DNA of 64,000 bases, taken from NCBI GenBank assembly GCA_031367435.1, contig JANLPV010000048.1, positions 1 through 64,000 on the forward strand, given 5' to 3'. The position numbers and the translations under genes were made by a program. Below the pieces are notes generated by a model that worked only from the letters and a program-made list of their open reading frames with translations, ran no database searches and had not been told where the DNA came from. Origin of the DNA: WLMZ01 sp031367435. Lineage in GTDB: Bacteria > Actinomycetota > Acidimicrobiia > Acidimicrobiales > Ilumatobacteraceae. This document shows positions 8,547 through 17,060 of this stretch, piece by piece (positions within the stretch are counted from its first letter, which is position 1; every line of letters begins with the position of its first letter).

Positions 8547-9866
8547 GTGCGTCGAACCATCCGGTTCCGAATCACCGCAGCGGCCATGATCCTGTCTGGA
8601 GTCTTGCTTGTCGGTGTCGCGCTCATGATGGTCGCTGTCGTGCGATCCCAGCTCACCGACAACCTCGATGAGAGCAGCAATCAGCGCGCCGACACGATCG
8701 AATCCGTGCTGTCGTCCGGTTTACCATCGCACCCGCCCGGTGACGAGGATCTCCTCGTGCAGGTCGTCGACGACGGCGGCGCAGTGCTCGCCTCCTCGGC
8801 GAATCTCGTCGGCATACCGCCGATCACCTCACTCACCCCTGGACAGCGCACAGTTCATGGGGTGTCGGGGCGCGCGGAGGTGTTCCGGGTTCTGGTCCGA
8901 CGAGTGACGAGTCAAGGACGACCGGCGCTGCTCATCGTCGGCTCCAACTACGACCACGTGACCGAACCGTTGTCGATCCTGTCCCGCCTCCTCGCTCTCG
9001 GCGTGCCTTGCGTCGTGCTCCTTCTCGGCATCCTCACTCGGTGGCTGACCGGACGAACGTTGCGGCCGGTCGAACGAATGCGGCTCGACATTGCCGACAT
9101 CACCAGTACCTGCCTTGATCGACGGGTGAAGGAACCGGCAACCGGCGACGAGATCGACCGTCTGGCGCGGACGATGAACGCCACCCTCGATCGACTCGAA
9201 GATGCCATCCGGCGTCAGCAGCGCTTCGTTGCCGACGCATCCCACGAGCTTCGCAGCCCACTCACGCGGATGCGCAGCGAACTCGAAGTCGACATCGCGC
9301 AAGTCCATCCCGGCCAGCCCACAACGACTCAACAGAACGTGCTCGAGGAAACGATCGCTCTGCAGCATCTCGTCGACGATTTGCTTCACCTTGCCCGCAG
9401 CGACGGCGCACCGCCCACGATGGGCAAAGAGCGCGTCGACCTTGATGACATCGTCTTTCGCGAGGCGCGGCGTCTGCAAGAACGCGGACGCGCGTTTGTC
9501 GACGTGCACGGAGTATGCGCCGTTCAGGTCATCGGCGACGCCGATCAGCTTGCGCGGGCGACGCGGAACCTTGTCGAGAATGCCGAACGGCACGCCGCTA
9601 CCACCGTCACCATCGCGCTCAGCGAATGTAACGGGCGGGCACGCCTCATCGTGACCGACGATGGTGATGGCATCTCAGTCGAGAATCGTCAACTTGTGTT
9701 CGAGCGCTTCACACGTCTTGACGAGGGACGGACGCGCGATTCAGGAGGCACCGGATTAGGTCTCGCCATCGTCCGCGACATCGTCGAACGCCACAACGGA
9801 ATCATCGACATCGATGATGTGGTGTCGACCCAATTCATAGTCGAGTTCCCGCTTGCCCCCGAGTGA
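8547..9866 (+). CDS. Sensor histidine kinase, HAMP type (439 aa)
   Basis: Two membrane helices (about 8-32 and 147-168) enclose an external sensor region of about 115 residues. A HAMP linker follows (T-L-R-P-V-E), then the dimerisation helix with the phosphoacceptor His at residue 233 (A-S-H-E-L-R-S-P-L). The HATPase domain has the N-box N-L-V-E-N-A-E-R-H, D-D-G-D-G-I and G-G-T-G-L-G-L-A. It is the cognate kinase of the regulator 6 nt upstream. The sensor region has no domain I can name. The start is a GTG. Confidence 0.93.
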   Translation: MRRTIRFRITAAAMILSGVLLVGVALMMVAVVRSQLTDNLDESSNQRADTIESVLSSGLPSHPPGDEDLLVQVVDDGGAVLASSANLVGIPPITSLTPGQRTVHGVSGRAEVFRVLVRRVTSQGRPALLIVGSNYDHVTEPLSILSRLLALGVPCVVLLLGILTRWLTGRTLRPVERMRLDIADITSTCLDRRVKEPATGDEIDRLARTMNATLDRLEDAIRRQQRFVADASHELRSPLTRMRSELEVDIAQVHPGQPTTTQQNVLEETIALQHLVDDLLHLARSDGAPPTMGKERVDLDDIVFREARRLQERGRAFVDVHGVCAVQVIGDADQLARATRNLVENAERHAATTVTIALSECNGRARLIVTDDGDGISVENRQLVFERFTRLDEGRTRDSGGTGLGLAIVRDIVERHNGIIDIDDVVSTQFIVEFPLAPE

Positions 9867-9875
9867 GCCCAGCTC

Positions 9876-9897
9876 AGTCAGGCTGGAGAATCTGACT
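9876..9897. repeat. Inverted repeat AGTCAG/CTGACT in convergent gap
   Basis: Perfect 6-bp arms separated by 10 nt lie between the stop codons of the kinase gene and the GT-C membrane protein gene. It could be a weak bidirectional terminator. The arms contain the same GTCAG half-site as the box at 7764-7812, so a stray regulator site is also possible. Confidence 0.3.
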
Positions 9898-9962
9898 CTT
9901 AGAGACAGGCATCCAGCAATGCTCCACACGTGGGCCGTCGTGGCTGCAAGATTTGGTGGGGT

Positions 9963-11333
9963 TCACCACTTGGTGATCAACGAGGCTTGCAGGAGAATCA
10001 CGGTGGTTGCCTGAATCGTTAACCATGTCCGCAATCGCCGTTGCCCGTGGGTAGTGCTTGAGAGGTCGGCGAGTGGTGCTGCGGCGAGAATGATCCATGG
10101 GAAGAAGAGCAACCAGATCCGCTCGACCTCGCCTTTGGAGTATTGCGATGCGGTCGAGATTGCGGCGGCAACGAGTGCTCCGCCGACGAGCAACCAGAGG
10201 GCTCGTTGACGAAGTCGGATGATGCCGGCCAGTGCTGCAGGCCCGACTGCGATGAGCAGCACGGCCGCGTTGCTAAGCGTGAAGTAGGTCCATGGCCGGA
10301 ACTTGGCGGTTCCATCCCAGTACTGCTTCTTCAACGCGCTGAGTCCGTCGAACCACCAGAATCCCAACGCGTTGAAAGTCAGCAGTACGGCTGCTGCGGC
10401 GATGCAGGCCACGGTGACTACAAGGGCCAGTCGACGCCACTGCCTCCACCGCGACAAGGCGATCGCGAGCGGAATGACCAGGAAGGTGACAGCGCCATAG
10501 GTCAGGAACAATGCAGCGCCGAGGAATAGTCCGCAGGCTAACGACGCACCGACGGCGACGATCCGACGCGGTGAGGTCAGCGCGATCGCGATGGCGGCGA
10601 CCGCCGCGGCTGTGACGGCGGTGATGAAGGCGTCGGCTGAGGTGATCTGCCAGATCGCGTACGGGACGAGGACAAGGAACGGGGCCGACCGTCGCACCCA
10701 CACTGCGCCGGCAAGTCGGTGCGTGGTGACGAGGACGAATATCGGGGTCGTCGCGGTGCCGATGATGGACAGCGCGACAACAGGCCATGCACCGTGGAGG
10801 CCGGCACCGGCGACGGTCTTGAGCACGAGCGTGAAACCCGGCGGGTGCCCGCGTACGTGGACGCTGTAGCGGCCGAGATGGTCGACGAATGTTTCGAGAA
10901 ATGTCGTCCAGCCCGGGGTCTTGGCGAGGTTTGCGTAGTACTCGGTCTGATCGGTGGCGCCGTGGAAGAGGCCGTCGCTCCCGTCAAGGAGTGCGAGTGC
11001 GACGGCGAACGCCGCGGCGCCAAGTCCGGTCGCGACGGCGATCCATCGAAGTCGCCATCGCTCGAGGACCGCGGGTGCGAATGAGATGACAGCCAATGCG
11101 ACAGCGATTGGTAGTGCGAGTTGCCAGTGGGCACGCCAATCCCAGCCGTCAAACGGGTCGCGACCAACGAGCGGTGCAGCGCCGAGCTTGATCTCGGGTG
11201 CACGCTTCTGCAGTCGTCGACCCCACACGACGCTCCATCCAACGAGTCCCACGGCCGCCGCGAACAGCGCCAGTGTGAAGAGGCGTCGGGCGCGGTGAGC
11301 GGTCAGGTCAGGCGTTGTCGATCGCGGAACCAC
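9963..11333 (-). CDS. GT-C-type integral membrane glycosyltransferase-like protein (456 aa)
   Basis: About ten hydrophobic helices surround a short loop with H-V-R-G-H-P-P-G, a motif seen in actinobacterial polyprenyl-phosphate-dependent membrane transferases. Near the C-terminus S-K-G-E-V-E-R-I-W resembles another conserved block of that family. The GTG at 11333 is the most likely start: further upstream the frame runs inside the DoxX-like gene and is arginine-rich shadow sequence. The gene overlaps the upstream DoxX-like gene by 31 nt, suggesting one operon. As I recall, M. tuberculosis Rv0541c is a similar-sized membrane protein in the same neighbourhood. Donor and acceptor are unknown. 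Confidence 0.75.
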   Translation of the reverse strand: MVPRSTTPDLTAHRARRLFTLALFAAAVGLVGWSVVWGRRLQKRAPEIKLGAAPLVGRDPFDGWDWRAHWQLALPIAVALAVISFAPAVLERWRLRWIAVATGLGAAAFAVALALLDGSDGLFHGATDQTEYYANLAKTPGWTTFLETFVDHLGRYSVHVRGHPPGFTLVLKTVAGAGLHGAWPVVALSIIGTATTPIFVLVTTHRLAGAVWVRRSAPFLVLVPYAIWQITSADAFITAVTAAAVAAIAIALTSPRRIVAVGASLACGLFLGAALFLTYGAVTFLVIPLAIALSRWRQWRRLALVVTVACIAAAAVLLTFNALGFWWFDGLSALKKQYWDGTAKFRPWTYFTLSNAAVLLIAVGPAALAGIIRLRQRALWLLVGGALVAAAISTASQYSKGEVERIWLLFFPWIILAAAPLADLSSTTHGQRRLRTWLTIQATTVILLQASLITKW

Positions 11334-12217
11334 ATCACGCCTCCGCCGACTGCGAACATCGTCCAGAATGCTGCATTGGGACTGGTGCCGATGACGGCTG
11401 GCGCTCCGGCGGAGACGTTGCTCCAGTTCTCCTGGAGCAACGCGACGAACGCCATCACTGCGAAGCCGGCGGCAGCGACGAGTCCCGCGAGGCGAACCCG
11501 CGCGCCCACGATCAAGGAGACACCGAATGCGATTGTGAGGACGGCGGCGAGGCCGTTGAACCACAGCAGCTTCAGTTCCATTTTGCCGTAGCCGAACAGG
11601 GCCACTTGGCGGGTAGCGAAGTCCACGTCGCGGGCGAGGAACCATCCGATGGTGCCGATGGTCACGGCGATCGCGCCGAGCACCACAAAGGCTCGGTCCC
11701 TGGCAGCTCGTGGGCCGGCAAGTGCCATGTCGATGCGCGGGGCGTGGTCGCCGGCTGGCACTGCGTAGATCATCAGGTGCAGGAAGAAGATCAGGGCGTA
11801 ACTCCACGGCCACTCGTTGTCTCGGTAGGCGACCGACAGGAAGATCGGGATTGCGTTGAACGCTCCGATGAGCGCAACCACCCGGGTGCGGTATCCGATC
11901 AGCAGCAGGGCGGCGAGTGTGCCGTCGGTCAGGATGACGATCCAGCCGAACAGGTGGAAGTGCGGCAGGACGAGGTGCTCGGTGATCGACTTCCACACCC
12001 CCCAGACGGGGCTGTCGACGCCGGAGCGGGTGTACTTGTACAGCCCGCCGCCTGTGTCTTGCCCGAAGTTGGGAGCGACTTTCCAGTGCAGGTTGGCCAG
12101 CCAAAGCAGTCCGGCCGCGATTCGTGCTGCTGCCATCACGAAGTAGCGCGTGCGCGTGTCCATTGCGTCGAGCCGATCCCGGCGCGTCGGGACCGTCCTC
12201 GCTTCGTCGAGTTCCAC
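11303..12217 (-). CDS. DoxX/DoxD-like membrane protein (304 aa)
   Basis: The protein has an N-terminal helix with an R-I-A-A-G-L-L-W-L pattern typical of the DoxX/TQO small subunit family, several further helices, and an extended loop with aromatic residues before the second helix. Family members are linked to thiosulfate:quinone oxidation or general redox homeostasis, but most actinobacterial ones are uncharacterised. The GTG at 12217 has a purine-rich GAGGGG 8 nt upstream; an ATG at 12163 is the alternative. It precedes and overlaps the GT-C gene. Confidence 0.65.
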   Translation of the reverse strand: MELDEARTVPTRRDRLDAMDTRTRYFVMAAARIAAGLLWLANLHWKVAPNFGQDTGGGLYKYTRSGVDSPVWGVWKSITEHLVLPHFHLFGWIVILTDGTLAALLLIGYRTRVVALIGAFNAIPIFLSVAYRDNEWPWSYALIFFLHLMIYAVPAGDHAPRIDMALAGPRAARDRAFVVLGAIAVTIGTIGWFLARDVDFATRQVALFGYGKMELKLLWFNGLAAVLTIAFGVSLIVGARVRLAGLVAAAGFAVMAFVALLQENWSNVSAGAPAVIGTSPNAAFWTMFAVGGGVMWFRDRQRLT

Positions 12218-12347
12218 GATGGGGCCCCCCTCGGTGCCGGTGTGCGTTCAGATCATGTCAGGGGTCCAGCGCGCGGCGGTCGGTGTTGCGCGAATGTTTC
12301 GATTTGAACGGCAGCGCCATCATCGGGTTGCCATTACCGTCCGGTCT

Positions 12348-13148
12348 GTGGAACCGCGAGGGAATTGTTCGGTCGGCGTGATCGGTGGATCGGGTTTCTA
12401 CGAGTTCCTGGCCGACGCCGTAGAGGTTGATGTCTCGACACCGTTCGGACCGCCGTCCGGGCCCGTGGTTGTTGGGGCGGTCGCCGGTCGGCGGGTCGCC
12501 TTCCTACCTCGCCACGGCTCCGATCACCGTTACGCCGCACATCGGGTCCCGTACCGGGCGAATCTGTGGGCCCTGCATTCGTTGGGTGTCACGTCGATCA
12601 TCGCGCCGTGCTCGGTGGGGTCGTTGCGCGACGACATCCACCCCGGGCAGTTTGTCGTCGTCGATCAGATCGTTGACAGAACCTGGGGCCGGCCGGACAC
12701 GTTCCACGACGTCGGTGGACCGAGTGATCAACCGGGAACAGCGGGTCCGGTGCATCATCAATCGTTCGCTGAGCCATATGACGCCGCCTTGCGTGCCCAC
12801 ATCGTCGGCGTGGCGCACGAAAGCCAAGTTGATGTTATTGATGGCGCCACGATGGTCGTGATCAACGGGCCACGGTTCTCGTCGCGTGCCGAAAGCCTCT
12901 GGTTCCGGCAGATGGGCTGGGATGTCGTCAACATGACGGGCTACCCCGAAGCGGTCCTCGCCGCCGAGTTGGGAATCCGCTATGCCGGTCTCGCTCTGGT
13001 AACCGACTACGACGCAGGGGTCGGTGACCGCGAGCCCGTCACGATGGATGCTGTTTTCGCAATGATGCGCTCGAACGTCGCACGGGTGCAGGACCTGATC
13101 CGGTCCGTCATCGCGGACATGCCCGACGACCTCGTTCGCCAACCATGA
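12348..13148 (+). CDS. mtnP: S-methyl-5'-thioadenosine phosphorylase (266 aa)
   Basis: The protein opens with V-I-G-G-S-G-F-Y, the phosphate-binding start of MTA/purine phosphorylases. It contains P-R-H-G-x-x-H and the family-specific N-M-T-G-Y-P-E-A-V-L-A-x-E-L-G-I block that lines the purine and ribose pockets. It cleaves methylthioadenosine to adenine and methylthioribose-1-phosphate, recycling the by-product of polyamine synthesis or the 5'-deoxyadenosine-type products of radical SAM enzymes. The GTG at 12348 gives the usual family length; the longer upstream frame is not conserved in character. It is divergent from the DoxX/GT-C pair and convergent with the epimerase gene. Confidence 0.9.
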   Translation: MEPRGNCSVGVIGGSGFYEFLADAVEVDVSTPFGPPSGPVVVGAVAGRRVAFLPRHGSDHRYAAHRVPYRANLWALHSLGVTSIIAPCSVGSLRDDIHPGQFVVVDQIVDRTWGRPDTFHDVGGPSDQPGTAGPVHHQSFAEPYDAALRAHIVGVAHESQVDVIDGATMVVINGPRFSSRAESLWFRQMGWDVVNMTGYPEAVLAAELGIRYAGLALVTDYDAGVGDREPVTMDAVFAMMRSNVARVQDLIRSVIADMPDDLVRQP

Positions 13149-13177
13149 TCATCAGTTCGACGGTGGCCGCCTTCGGC

Positions 13178-14230
13178 TCACATTCTGCCTTGTCGCAGCG
13201 GCGCGACAGAGAAGTCGCGCATCCCCGTCTCGAACGGTATGGCGGCGGTGAACCCGAGCATCCGTTCCGACTTTGCCGGGTCGGCGAAGACGTGGCGGAC
13301 GTCGCCCAGCCGGTAGCCGCCGACGACACGAGGCGCCGGGGCACCGTCGGGTCGCAATGCCAGGGCCATGTCGAGCACGGAGCGCGGTGCGCCGGTGCAC
13401 ACGTTGAACGGTCCGGGCGATGGTTGAGGATTGGTCAGCGCGAGCACGTTGGCTCTAGCGACATCGGCAACATGCACGAAGTCACGCCGTTGTCCGCCGT
13501 CTTCGAGCACGAGCGGGCTCTCGCCACGTTCGTAGGCGCTCCGAAAGATGCTGGCAACCCCGGCGTACGGGGTGTCGCGCGGCATCCGCGGCCCGTAGAC
13601 GTTGTGATAGCGCAGGGCCGTGACGGTTGTTGCGGGATGTTCTCTGGCAAAGGAGCTACACAGCCCTTCTTGGGCCAGTTTGGTGGTGGCATATACGTTG
13701 CGAGGATCAAGCCAGTGATCCTCTGGCACCGGCTCTGGGACCAGCGCCTGGTGACAATGGGGACAGGCCGGTTCGTAGCGGCCAGCTTTGAGGTCGTCGC
13801 GGTCCCGTGGACCTGGTCGTACCAACCCGTCGACTGGGCATCGGTAACGGCCTTCGCCGTAGACGACCATGCTCGACGCAAGAACGATCCGACCGGTGAA
13901 CCGGGCCCGATGCACGGCGGACAGCATCGCCGCAGTGCCGGCGAGGTTGCGGCCGACGTAGTCCTCGACGTCTGTGAAGTCGACTCCGAGGCCAACCTTG
14001 GCGGCCTGGTGACTGATGGCGTCGACCCCGGACAGGATCTCGGCCCACATGTCATGATCGCGGATATCTGCCCACTTGTAGCGGGCCGCCCCAGCCAGGC
14101 CCGCCGGCTCACCGTGGTGCGCTGCCGGGTCGAGATCGTCAACCACGACAACCTCGTGGTCGAGCGCAACGAGTTGATCAACAATGTGCGATCCGATGAA
14201 TCCCGCACCACCGGTGACGACGACCCTCAT
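13178..14230 (-). CDS. NAD-dependent sugar epimerase with Cys-rich insertion (350 aa)
   Basis: Extended SDR: N-terminal T-G-G-A-G-F-I-G-S for NAD binding, Ser at 119/120 and the catalytic Y180-x3-K184 pair (Y-A-T-T-K). Between the Ser strand and the Tyr there is an insertion of about 45 residues with C131, C156 and C159 (C-P-H-C-H), resembling the zinc-ribbon-like insert I remember from dTDP-L-rhamnose 4-epimerase-type proteins. Usual ribbons have four cysteines; here the second is replaced (C-P-V-D), so D134 or H160 may complete the site. It is divergent from the two glycosyltransferases and probably supplies their nucleotide sugar. Confidence 0.85.
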   Translation of the reverse strand: MRVVVTGGAGFIGSHIVDQLVALDHEVVVVDDLDPAAHHGEPAGLAGAARYKWADIRDHDMWAEILSGVDAISHQAAKVGLGVDFTDVEDYVGRNLAGTAAMLSAVHRARFTGRIVLASSMVVYGEGRYRCPVDGLVRPGPRDRDDLKAGRYEPACPHCHQALVPEPVPEDHWLDPRNVYATTKLAQEGLCSSFAREHPATTVTALRYHNVYGPRMPRDTPYAGVASIFRSAYERGESPLVLEDGGQRRDFVHVADVARANVLALTNPQPSPGPFNVCTGAPRSVLDMALALRPDGAPAPRVVGGYRLGDVRHVFADPAKSERMLGFTAAIPFETGMRDFSVAPLRQGRM

Positions 14231-14259
14231 GCCTGGCCTCTTTCGTCGACGGTGGTGCT

Positions 14260-14919
14260 GTGATGCCTGATGTTGTGTTGCCCGCCTTGAACGAAGCCGC
14301 CGCGGTCGAATGGGTTCTGAGGCGACTGCCTGTCGGATATCACGCGATCGTCGTCGACAACGGTTCGACCGACGCGACTGCAGACATCGCCCGACTGCAC
14401 GGAGCCCAGGTGATCTCCGAACCGACCCGAGGCTTCGGCTCCGCGTGCTTCGCCGGGTTGGTTGCAGCGACAGCCGAGATCGTGTGCTTCATGGACTGTG
14501 ACGCCTCGCTCGACCCGATTGCACTGCCGATGCTCGTGAGCTACATCGAACGCGGCGAGGCGGATCTGATGATCGGTGCCCGTGCGGCTCGCAAGGGCGC
14601 ATGGCCGGCGCACGCCCGTTGGGCGAACCGGGTGCTGGCCTTCGAGACCCGGCGGCGCACTGGCCTCGACATCCGTGATCTTGGCCCGATGCGCGCGATG
14701 CGGCGCGAGGCGTTGATCGACCTCGGTCTGCGTGACCGGCGCAGCGGTTGGCCATTGGAAATGGTGCTGCGCGCCCATCGTGCCGAATGGACGATCCGCG
14801 ATGCCCCGATCGACTATCGGCCACGAGCTGGACGTTCCAAGGTCACCGGCACCGTCGCCGGAACCGTGCGTGCCGTCAAGGACATGGGCCGGCTTCTGCG
14901 CGACGACGGTCGGAGCTGA
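14260..14919 (+). CDS. Family 2 glycosyltransferase, DPM1-like (219 aa)
   Basis: A GT-A domain with L-P-A-L-N-E-A at the N-terminus, V-V-D-N-G-S-T-D-A-T and the metal-binding D-C-D block (M-D-C-D-A-S-L) marks a polyprenyl-phosphate hexose or mannose synthase-like enzyme. It lacks C-terminal membrane helices, so it would act at the inner membrane face as a soluble enzyme. GTG 14260 and ATG 14263 are alternative starts 3 nt apart. The next glycosyltransferase gene begins 3 nt after its stop, so the pair is one operon; Rv0539 is the remembered counterpart. Confidence 0.88.
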   Translation: MMPDVVLPALNEAAAVEWVLRRLPVGYHAIVVDNGSTDATADIARLHGAQVISEPTRGFGSACFAGLVAATAEIVCFMDCDASLDPIALPMLVSYIERGEADLMIGARAARKGAWPAHARWANRVLAFETRRRTGLDIRDLGPMRAMRREALIDLGLRDRRSGWPLEMVLRAHRAEWTIRDAPIDYRPRAGRSKVTGTVAGTVRAVKDMGRLLRDDGRS

Positions 14920-14922
14920 CCG

Positions 14923-15558
14923 GTGCATCTGACCGTTATCGCGAAGGCCCCCATAGCCGGGAAGGTCAAGACCCGCCTGTGCCCACCGTGCACGCCCGGG
15001 CAGGCAGCCGACATTGCCGAGGCAGCGCTCGCTGACACCTTCGATGCGATAACGGCTGTGGTCGGCCGGACCGGCGTCCGACCGGGTCTGCTGATCGATG
15101 GTGAACCGCCGTTGTTCACACCCGCCGAGTTCGATGTGGTTCCGCAACGCGGTGAGGGCCTGGAGCAGCGGCTGCGTCACGGGTTCTGCGACCTCGGACC
15201 GGGGATCATCGTTGGCATGGACACCCCTCAGGCCGTCGCCGGGTTGGGTGCGACCCTCGGCCGGCTCGAACGCGGTGTCGACGTGCTTGGGTTGGCCATC
15301 GATGGCGGTTATTGGGCGATCGGTCTGGCGCGCACCGACGAGGACTTCCTGGGTGCGGTCTTCGGTGGCATCCCGATGAGCACCTCGCGCACCGGGGTGT
15401 ACCAGCTTCGGCGATTGCATCAGCTCGGTCGCTCGGTCCACATGTTGGCGAGCACCCGTGATCTGGACACAGTGGGGGACATGCTCGCCGCGGCGGCAGG
15501 CCAACCTGTCGGCCGGCTCGGCGACGTAGCCCGCGCTGTCGCGGCGGCTTTGGGTTGA
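14923..15558 (+). CDS. DUF2064 / TIGR04282-type nucleotidyl- or glycosyltransferase (211 aa)
   Basis: The start V-I-A-K-A-P-I-A-G-K-V-K-T-R-L matches the P-x-x-G-x-x-K-T-R-L nucleotide-binding opening of the DUF2064/CofC-like fold. D-T-P in G-M-D-T-P takes the metal-binding place, and a D-G-G-Y-W-A-I-G-L block follows. Members of this family sit beside GT2 enzymes in many genomes, including Rv0540 by memory, and in arsenosugar clusters. Activity is not established for this branch. The start is a GTG. Confidence 0.85.
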   Translation: MHLTVIAKAPIAGKVKTRLCPPCTPGQAADIAEAALADTFDAITAVVGRTGVRPGLLIDGEPPLFTPAEFDVVPQRGEGLEQRLRHGFCDLGPGIIVGMDTPQAVAGLGATLGRLERGVDVLGLAIDGGYWAIGLARTDEDFLGAVFGGIPMSTSRTGVYQLRRLHQLGRSVHMLASTRDLDTVGDMLAAAAGQPVGRLGDVARAVAAALG

Positions 15559-15601
15559 TGCCATTTTGGTGTGGAGCCGACCGGCTCCGCGGTGGTCATG
15601 C

Positions 15602-16438
15602 TCAACGGATGCCGAGGCTGGCGTCGGCGCCTTCGGGCAGACCACGCAGCGTCGCAAGCAACGCGTTCGCCGGGATCGACAGCGGCAGGATTGTTCGAGT
15701 GAGCAGCAGATCGGTGTCCAGACGACCGGCGCGGACTGTTGGCCCAAAACTTCCCCAGAATGCGCCGTCTGCGGCGATGGTGAGCTCGCTGGGGATGTCG
15801 CGGGCGACCGCAAACACGCCGAGGTCGCGTTCGTCAGCGCGACCGCGACGCACGATCGGACGGACGATGTGGTCCTCGTCGCGTACGCCGAGCGAGCGGA
15901 CGAGCGCACGCAGCGGTTCGAGCGTCGGACTGTCCAGCGGGCCCGCCGTGGTCGTGGCGATCCTGACACGTACGCCGCTGACGATGAGACGTGGAACAAT
16001 CGCGACGACCTTGTCGAAGTTGTCCGGCCCGCGGGCCATGTCGTTGATGTCGGGCAGGTGTGAATCCAACGAGATCTGCATGGCGATGTCGGGGTGGGCC
16101 AACGGTGCGGCACGGTCGAAACGATCGCCGCTGAGGAGCGTGCCGTTGGTCAACAACAGCACCGGAAGATGGGCGGCCATCGCAGCGACAGTTTCCGGCA
16201 GCCAGGGGAGCAGCATTGGCTCGCCGCCAGTCACCCCGATGCTGGTGAAGCCAAGCGATTTCGCTTCGATGGCGATGGTCAGCATCTGTTCGGCGGTCAA
16301 CTGCCGGCGCTCGCTGCGCGGCGACGACTCGGTCAAGCAGTACGAGCAGGCGAGGTTGCAGTGGTAGTTGGAGTAGATCCACACCCGGCCGGGCATCTCA
16401 CCGGAGGCGATGGCCTCAGCAACAGTCGATTCCGTCAC
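15602..16438 (-). CDS. Radical SAM protein with a single Fe-S site (278 aa)
   Basis: The CX3CX2C motif (C27, C31, C34 in C-N-L-A-C-S-Y-C) binds the catalytic 4Fe-4S cluster, and G-V-T-G-G-E-P is the SAM-binding GGE motif. No C-terminal SPASM or twitch cysteines are present, so only one cluster is expected. The ATG start overlaps the stop of the upstream AhpD-like gene by 4 nt. Product unknown. Possible links are the nearby MTA phosphorylase, which could dispose of SAM by-products, and the glycosyltransferases, but the promoter ties it to the AhpD-like gene and the 16-bp motif at 17040. Confidence 0.88.
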   Translation of the reverse strand: MTESTVAEAIASGEMPGRVWIYSNYHCNLACSYCLTESSPRSERRQLTAEQMLTIAIEAKSLGFTSIGVTGGEPMLLPWLPETVAAMAAHLPVLLLTNGTLLSGDRFDRAAPLAHPDIAMQISLDSHLPDINDMARGPDNFDKVVAIVPRLIVSGVRVRIATTTAGPLDSPTLEPLRALVRSLGVRDEDHIVRPIVRRGRADERDLGVFAVARDIPSELTIAADGAFWGSFGPTVRAGRLDTDLLLTRTILPLSIPANALLATLRGLPEGADASLGIR

Positions 16439-16989
16439 GCGAAGCCCTCGTTACTCAGGCGGGCGGTGACTTGATCGGAGGTGGGAAGATCGAGACCAGT
16501 GGCCAGTCGGTTGAGAAACATTGTCGCTCCAACGGTCACAGTCAGTTCGACGAGCGCATGCTCTGGCCAGTGTTCTCGCGCCGCGATCCAGACGTCGTCG
16601 GGGATTGCGCCGGTGGCTCCTGCGAGCGCGTCGATCCAGCCGATCAATGCCCGCTCCGCCAGCTGAGGGAACGCATCCTCGAGCGCGAGGTCACCACGCA
16701 GTCCTCGGATCTCCTCCGTTGACAGGCCAACGTCGAGTGCGACCGCGGTGTGGGCGTGGACGCAGTACCGGCACCCCTGCAGGACTGAAGTCCGCAAGAT
16801 GGCCAGTTCCTTGACGCGTGCCGTCATCGACCCTGTACCCAACGCTGCGCCGACGAAGTTCAACGTCGGACCGAGCAGTTCGGGAACGGTCGCCAACGCT
16901 GCGACGATCGGACCCGGGTCGCCGTCGGCAAAGTATTGCTGGACGGTGATCGGCGCCTGATCGGCGTCCAGCAGTTGGGTCCGTGACAT
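16435..16989 (-). CDS. AhpD/carboxymuconolactone-decarboxylase family protein (184 aa)
   Basis: The AhpD signature is complete: E61 in K-E-L-A-I-L, then C73-x2-C76-x3-H80 (G-C-R-Y-C-V-H-A-H). This is the thiol pair and His relay of alkylhydroperoxidase-type disulfide reductases. I chose ATG 16989 over the longer starts (17007, 17079) because the promoter-proximal motif 17040-17055 then lies 51 nt upstream and the gene no longer runs into the GDPD gene. The overlap with the radical SAM gene indicates co-translation; it may protect or reduce a thiol of that enzyme or its product. Confidence 0.85.
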   Translation of the reverse strand: MSRTQLLDADQAPITVQQYFADGDPGPIVAALATVPELLGPTLNFVGAALGTGSMTARVKELAILRTSVLQGCRYCVHAHTAVALDVGLSTEEIRGLRGDLALEDAFPQLAERALIGWIDALAGATGAIPDDVWIAAREHWPEHALVELTVTVGATMFLNRLATGLDLPTSDQVTARLSNEGFA

Positions 16990-17039
16990 CGGACCAGCTT
17001 TGCCCATCCGCGGTCGGTGCTGGGACTGATGGGTCAAGT

Positions 17040-17055
17040 GTTTCGCAAACGTTTC
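17040..17055 (-). promoter_or_regulatory. 16-bp direct-repeat motif upstream of AhpD-radical SAM operon
   Basis: On the minus strand this reads GAAACGTTTGCGAAAC: two GAAAC half-sites 11 bp apart, the spacing used by OmpR-family regulators. It lies 51 nt before the ATG at 16989 in the gap after the GDPD gene. Near-identical copies lie at 18135-18150 and 21565-21580. Confidence 0.6.
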
Positions 17056-17060
17056 GATCA

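Noticed and set aside
11334..12104. N-terminal extension of the GT-C membrane protein frame
   Set aside because: It lies inside the DoxX-like gene on the same strand, is arginine-rich and has no conserved character; the GTG at 11333 is a better start.
12348..15558. Arsenosugar biosynthesis cluster
   Set aside because: MTA phosphorylase, a DUF2064-type protein and a radical SAM protein are suggestive, but there is no ArsM, and the radical SAM protein lacks features I associate with ArsS and is linked to another operon.
14227..16113. Long minus-strand frame (628 codons) across the glycosyltransferase and radical SAM genes
   Set aside because: It is antisense to two well-recognised plus-strand genes and out of frame with the radical SAM gene; composition is typical of high-GC shadow frames.
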